Origin: JBEVEP01 sp040512755
GTDB taxonomy: Bacteria; Pseudomonadota; Alphaproteobacteria; Rhizobiales; Rhizobiaceae
DNA: 6,975 bases
Assembly: GCA_040512755.1 (NCBI GenBank)
Contig: JBEVEP010000216.1
Location: 1 to 6,975, forward strand
Direction: 5' to 3'
Positions 6,621 through 6,975 of this stretch are shown in pieces (position 1 is the first letter of the stretch; the number at the start of each line of letters is the position of its first letter). A program made the position numbers and the translations under genes. The notes below the pieces were generated by a model, which made no database searches, was not told the DNA's origin, and saw only the letters and a program-made list of their open reading frames with translations.

Positions 6621-6671
6621 AGAAACAAATGAAACACTTCAATCGGCTTTCAGAAAAACCGTGGAAACAGG
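6621..6671 (+). repeat. GAAAC-box element, copy B (towards the DUF1127 gene)
   Basis: Boxes GAAAC, GAAAC, GAAAA and GAAAC start at 6622, 6631, 6653 and 6664, the same offsets of 0, 9, 31 and 42 as copy A. The last box ends 62 bases before the DUF1127 ATG at 6731, almost exactly the distance seen between copy C and the kinase ATG. ACTAG at 6677-6681 takes the place of ATTAG in copy C and may belong to the -10 box. Inferred role: operator and promoter of the DUF1127 gene. Confidence 0.6.
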
Positions 6672-6730
6672 CGTGAACTAGACATGACCCGCTGCCAATG
6701 AGGGCACGCCAAATCAACGGAGTTACTGAA

Positions 6731-6970
6731 ATGTCCATGTTCACACTAACGCTGTCGGGAGACAGCACCCATAAGACCTTCGTCACAAGATTCCGCGGAG
6801 CGTTTCATGCTTTCCGCACCTACCGGGAGCGCAGAATCGCCACACGAAATCTGGAAGCCATGGGAGACTTCCTCCTGAAGGATATCGGCATCAGCCGAAC
6901 CGAGATCAGCGCCGCTGTCTCTGGCTCGGCAGCCATACGGAGATTTGCTCATGAGCGCGTTGCGGATTGA
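6731..6970 (+). CDS. DUF1127-family small protein (79 aa)
   Basis: This is a small basic protein with the DUF1127 core at residues 31-59, in which YRERRIATRNLEAM and FLLKDIGISRTEI are the diagnostic parts. The basic, arginine-rich helix and the KDIGISR turn are the family hallmark. DUF1127 proteins are common in Alphaproteobacteria, often in several copies per genome. They have been linked to stress responses and nutrient uptake, and RNA binding has been suggested, but no biochemical function is settled. I chose ATG 6731 because GGAG at 6719-6722 lies eight bases upstream. An ATG at 6698 in the same frame has no such site and would add 11 residues. The gene is divergent from the kinase and is preceded by the same type of GAAAC-box element, so the two may be co-regulated. 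The gene is complete; what follows lies outside the window. Confidence 0.88.
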   Translation: MSMFTLTLSGDSTHKTFVTRFRGAFHAFRTYRERRIATRNLEAMGDFLLKDIGISRTEISAAVSGSAAIRRFAHERVAD

Positions 6971-6975
6971 CCTTG

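Larger units (their letters stand above)
6185..6730. promoter_or_regulatory. Divergent control region between the kinase and DUF1127 genes
   Basis: This 546-base stretch contains the three GAAAC-box elements, a minus-strand intrinsic terminator and a GC hairpin. Nine or more GAAAC or GTTTC pentamers lie between 6246 and 6668, where under one would be expected by chance. Open frames here, including a 194-codon one on the minus strand (6202-6786) and a 33-codon one from ATG 6420, lack ribosome-binding sites and family resemblance, and run across the repeats. I regard the region as regulatory and possibly RNA-coding rather than protein-coding. Confidence 0.6.

Noticed and set aside
6241..6671. 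Possible CRISPR array, because many CRISPR repeats end in GAAAC
   Set aside because: There are only three imperfect copies, one of them inverted, at unequal distances, with similarity limited to short boxes. There are no regular spacers and no cas genes.
6487..6681. 64-codon plus-strand ORF across copy B
   Set aside because: GGGAG at 6481-6485 is only one base from the ATG, the frame runs through the repeat boxes, and the product looks random.
6202..6786. 194-codon ORF on the minus strand in the divergent region
   Set aside because: It overlaps the DUF1127 gene antisense, all three repeat elements and the intrinsic terminator, has no ribosome-binding site, and its product resembles no family I know.

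Overview
The window looks like chromosomal DNA from an alphaproteobacterium, most likely Hyphomicrobiales (the rhizobial order). The grounds are high GC, a 344-residue aspartate-semialdehyde dehydrogenase of the proteobacterial type, a short DUF1127 protein, and a soluble multi-PAS hybrid kinase beside an OmpR-family regulator. Genus is not determined. The assignment rests on recognising families by eye, not on a search.

Layout. Positions 1-266 hold no gene I can support. Positions 267-545 look like a complete transcription-attenuation leader for asd: a promoter-like pair, a 38-codon leader ORF with a good ribosome-binding site whose last 11 sense codons include 6 Thr and 3 Lys, then overlapping inverted repeats that can fold as an antiterminator-like hairpin or as a terminator followed by four T. 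asd (546-1580, +) follows. Its product is the precursor of lysine, threonine and methionine, so the Thr/Lys-rich leader fits the pathway. A hairpin at 1591-1620 separates asd from a convergent two-gene operon on the minus strand.

That operon runs from 6184 down to 1708. It encodes a 1234-residue cytoplasmic hybrid histidine kinase (seven PAS-like domains, HisKA, HATPase, receiver), then an OmpR/PhoB-family response regulator that probably starts at a TTG. The last two PAS pairs of the kinase look like a tandem internal duplication.

The 546-base divergent region between the kinase and a small DUF1127 gene (6731-6970, +) contains three copies of a roughly 51-base element. Each has four GAAAC-like boxes at offsets 0, 9, 31 and 42 (one base shorter in the inverted copy). 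One copy points at the kinase and one at the DUF1127 gene. Each of these ends 61-62 bases before its start codon, with a shared A-Y-TAG about 15 bases after the start of the last box. The third copy points at no known gene. The spacing places the boxes near one helical face, as for direct-repeat sites of OmpR-family regulators. I therefore propose a shared operator, possibly bound by the regulator encoded here, that couples the kinase system to the DUF1127 protein. A clear minus-strand intrinsic terminator at 6439-6467, with no gene in front of it, suggests an additional small transcript in the same region.
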